Assembly: GCA_018058445.1 (NCBI GenBank)
Contig: JAGOZY010000066.1
Coordinates: 1 to 6,483 of the forward strand
Direction of reading: 5' to 3'
DNA from: Negativicutes bacterium
GTDB taxonomy: Bacteria; Bacillota; Negativicutes; JAGOZY01
Length of the DNA: 6,483 nt
This document shows positions 4,685-6,483 of this stretch, piece by piece; the stretch's first letter is position 1; each line of letters starts with the position of its first letter. Below the pieces are notes generated by a model that worked only from the letters and a program-made list of their open reading frames with translations, made no database searches and had not been told where the DNA came from. The translations under genes and the position numbers were made by a program.

Positions 4685-5155
4685 CTATTCCTCCGGCCAT
4701 TTTATTAATTCGAGTGTTTCCTTCGTGGTTGCGGCCTCAATTTGGACTTTTAACTCTCCATAAATTCCGTGGAGTTTAGCCGAAAACATCGATAAAGCAC
4801 CTGGAATTCCTGCCAGCCCTTCGGCGTCAAGCAATAAAGATGAATTATCCGCACAAGACCAAAGCAGTTCGGGAAAAGCTTGTTTAGTAAGAATTGCAGT
4901 GGTCGCACTTTGAGCCGCCATGGACATTCTTTGACAACTCAGAGCGTCTGAATCTAAAACCTTGCCCATATAAGGAAAACCACCCGACTCTTTTTCATTT
5001 CGGATGGTTTTTAATTCTTCTATTTTCTTTTTCTTCTGGCTTTCGAGATCCGTTCCAAAGTGGTTATCGACTTCTTCTGGAGTCGCTTCACGGTCTTCCG
5101 CTCCCATGACACCAGTATAAATAATCTTCTCTTTTTCGCTATAGTAATATTTCAC
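4685..5155 (-). CDS. DUF4376 phage protein, tail-fibre-associated
   Basis: A 156-residue protein of the DUF4376 family, found in phage tail regions next to fibre or baseplate genes; role unproven, possibly fibre assembly chaperone or tail component. Residues 1-35 are a variable head (MKYYYSEKEKIIYTG...), 38-56 a Lys/Glu-rich helix, and 47-153 the conserved domain with ESGGFPYMGKVLDSD (56-70), SCQRMSMAAQSA (73-84), the shortened WSCADN motif (99-104) and terminal LELIKWPE. The start is GTG at 5155, supported by AAGGAGG (5164-5170), which overlaps the stop of the BppU gene. It is paralogous to the truncated gene at 6146-6483, sharing the GGF-Y-GKV-DSD motif and the last eight residues. Its final GAGGAA codons double as ribosome binding site for the next gene. 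Confidence 0.9.
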   Translation of the reverse strand: MKYYYSEKEKIIYTGVMGAEDREATPEEVDNHFGTDLESQKKKKIEELKTIRNEKESGGFPYMGKVLDSDALSCQRMSMAAQSATTAILTKQAFPELLWSCADNSSLLLDAEGLAGIPGALSMFSAKLHGIYGELKVQIEAATTKETLELIKWPEE

Positions 5156-5168
5156 TTTTCAATCCTCC

Positions 5169-6107
5169 TTAATACCAAACTCGGAAGATATAACGCCAAT
5201 TCTCGGTACTCCAAGTAGCCCCTGGTGTCACCACAAGAGTGCTATATCCGCTATTTCTTGGATTCATGACGAAAATGCCGTTATTACCTGAGAAAAGACG
5301 AACATTGGTTTTGTCAATCAAGGGTTTCCAAGCAAATGCAGTACCCACGTTGCAAGAGGCTGCCTGAGCGATATCCCCTTCATTCCAGTTCGTGAGTTTC
5401 CCCGTGGCACCAATATATTTAACCCAAACGCCTGTGATACATTTTCGTGGATCTTCTATTTCTAGACCATGAGGCACGATCGCAAACGAATTTAGGGTAA
5501 AGGGAATTTCGTCACTCTCCCAATAATTTAATCCACCACCGCCTCCGCCAGATCCTGGTGTACCCGGTTCTCCTTGTGACCCTTTTAACGACTCCAACCA
5601 TTCCGCAGCCGTACCTTCAAAACCATTTTCTAAAGCGATTTGATAAGCAGATGCGCCGTCTTCACCAGGATCGCCTTTCAAGTCGCCTTCCAAAGCCTGC
5701 TGCAAGATGCTATATTGAGCGCTTGATTTGACGTCTTCGTCCGTTGATAAGCTTCTCCGCACTGTATATTCAAAAACAGTGGTAGTGAGAAGGGCACCGC
5801 CACTTTTGAATATTTTTATTTCTGCTTGATGTGTTCCAACTTCGGATATCTCATTTGAGCCAAGTTCATATTTGATTTTTCCACTTGCAGGGTCAACAGT
5901 CGTACATTCTCCTTGAATTGTTACTCTGCTTGGAGTTTGCACCACAAAGCTGATATAAGTCGCCCCTGTTATATCAAGAGTTTTTTCGTCATCTGTCAAT
6001 GTGATATTTAGAATATAAACCCTCGTATCAAGCGTGACGAATTCCATCCGACTTATTTTTTTCTTCTTTTTAATATCAAGCGAAAAGTTATAAACACTTT
6101 GAATCAC
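5169..6107 (-). CDS. BppU-type baseplate upper / receptor-binding protein
   Basis: A 312-residue tail protein likely to contact the host surface. Residues about 5-120 match the BppU N-terminal domain (YNFSLDIKKKK, EFVTLDTRVYILNI, DITGATYISFVV), which anchors such proteins to the baseplate. About 121-142 is a helical segment. About 143-192 is a flexible linker of collagen-like triplets (GDPGEDGASAYQ..., GEPGTPGSGGGG) enclosing the widespread phage-fibre motif ENGFEGTAAEWLESLKG (160-176). Residues 193-312 are an aromatic, beta-rich head, unrecognised, ending YIFRVWY, and likely receptor-binding. The GTG at 6107 has AAGGTGG upstream at suitable spacing; Met21 is a less likely start because the conserved YNFSLDI motif precedes it. 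It lies between two DUF4376 genes and before the lysis genes. The specific receptor cannot be predicted. Confidence 0.9.
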   Translation of the reverse strand: MIQSVYNFSLDIKKKKKISRMEFVTLDTRVYILNITLTDDEKTLDITGATYISFVVQTPSRVTIQGECTTVDPASGKIKYELGSNEISEVGTHQAEIKIFKSGGALLTTTVFEYTVRRSLSTDEDVKSSAQYSILQQALEGDLKGDPGEDGASAYQIALENGFEGTAAEWLESLKGSQGEPGTPGSGGGGGGLNYWESDEIPFTLNSFAIVPHGLEIEDPRKCITGVWVKYIGATGKLTNWNEGDIAQAASCNVGTAFAWKPLIDKTNVRLFSGNNGIFVMNPRNSGYSTLVVTPGATWSTENWRYIFRVWY

Positions 6108-6145
6108 TCTCTATTCACCACCTTCTCTGTTTTTGAATGACTAAA

Positions 6146-6483
6146 TTATTCCGGCCACTTTATTAATTCGAGTTGTTCCTCGGTGGCAACTTCGCTTAGT
6201 GCTATTTTTAGTTGCGCATAAATCATATGCTGATTTTCTGCATGCTCGGCTAGATAGATCGGCAGACGAATCATTTCTTCTCGGCTCAGCACCATGATTG
6301 TGTTGTCCTGGGTAATCCAAAAGTAGGTTTCTTTTGTTTCATCAAGTTCAGCTCGCTTCGATTGCCCGACAATTCGATTATAGGCCGCTTGGTCAGAGTC
6401 AAAAACTTTCCCTTCGTACCAAAAGCCTCCTGATTCTTTTTGATCGCGGATGGCTTTCAACTCGGCTGCTTTCAGAGCCTTTT
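6146..6483 (-). CDS. DUF4376 protein, 5'-truncated by window edge
   Basis: C-terminal 112 or so residues of a second DUF4376 protein. The frame stays open to the right edge (reading ALKAAELKAIRDQKESGG), so the TTG at 6460 is not the start. Visible family motifs are LKAIRDQKESGGFWYEGKVF, the DSD that follows, FWITQDNT (aromatic-W-DN motif) and the ending LELIKWPE. It is a diverged paralogue of the gene at 4685-5155: the 3' ends are nearly identical at DNA level over about 24 bases (around 4691-4713 and 6150-6173), while the middles differ. It precedes the BppU gene by 38 bases and probably belongs with a fibre gene outside the window. Unlike its paralogue it ends WPE without the extra Glu codon, so it does not supply a ribosome binding site to its neighbour. 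Confidence 0.88.
   Translation of the reverse strand, partial: KALKAAELKAIRDQKESGGFWYEGKVFDSDQAAYNRIVGQSKRAELDETKETYFWITQDNTIMVLSREEMIRLPIYLAEHAENQHMIYAQLKIALSEVATEEQLELIKWPE

Noticed and set aside
6458..6460. TTG at 6460 as start of the DUF4376 gene
   Set aside because: The frame is open further to the window edge, family members extend beyond this point, and the paralogue has about 47 residues before the equivalent position.
1..6483. CRISPR array, tRNA or rRNA gene, insertion sequence
   Set aside because: No regularly spaced long repeats, no cloverleaf-like segment noticed by eye, and no transposase or terminal inverted repeats were found.

Overview
The window is the joint between the integrase end and the lysis end of a temperate tailed phage. 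The late genes resemble phage families common in low-to-middle GC Firmicutes: BppU baseplate protein, DUF4376 proteins, a holin of the Holin_4 type, and a short N-acetylmuramoyl-L-alanine amidase. From recall of similar gene sets I favour a host in the Negativicutes (Firmicutes with an outer membrane), but no host gene in the window proves this.

Layout. At the left edge is the 3' part of a tyrosine integrase gene (+ strand, N-terminus outside the window). It is followed by about 480 bases without a conventional gene that look like an attachment site (attP). This region holds two pairs of short direct repeats (AGCACAC x2 at 798-816, AGCTCAC x2 at 1028-1045). Between the pairs lies an 18-codon minus-strand reading frame with a good ribosome binding site, whose first 14 residues look like the start of the nucleoid protein YbaB/EbfC. 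A hairpin terminator follows it directly. The simplest reading is that the phage integrates into the 5' end of host ybaB and carries a copy of that end in attP. Because attP seems intact and integrase and lysis genes converge on it, the sequence probably represents the circular or excised phage rather than a prophage boundary.

From 1284 to 2260, on the minus strand, is a small AT-rich cassette. It has its own promoter (perfect TTGACA box), an inverted repeat between promoter and first gene, a 57-residue basic protein, and a GNAT acetyltransferase overlapping it by one base. It looks like a lysogenic-conversion locus and may be a GNAT toxin-antitoxin pair whose partner is not of the usual ribbon-helix-helix type. 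A hairpin near 1105-1143 may end it.

From 6483 down to 2377, on the minus strand, is one tightly packed late operon. In transcription order: a 5'-truncated DUF4376 gene, a BppU-type baseplate/receptor-binding protein, a second DUF4376 gene, a permuted papain-like (NlpC/P60-like) protein, a holin, an amidase endolysin, a 31-residue single-pass membrane peptide, and a membrane-anchored beta-rich protein that could act as a spanin. It ends at a strong 12-bp hairpin with a UUCG loop. Tail and host recognition thus lead into lysis: the holin opens the inner membrane, the amidase cuts peptidoglycan, and the last two membrane proteins are placed where outer-membrane disruption factors would be expected.
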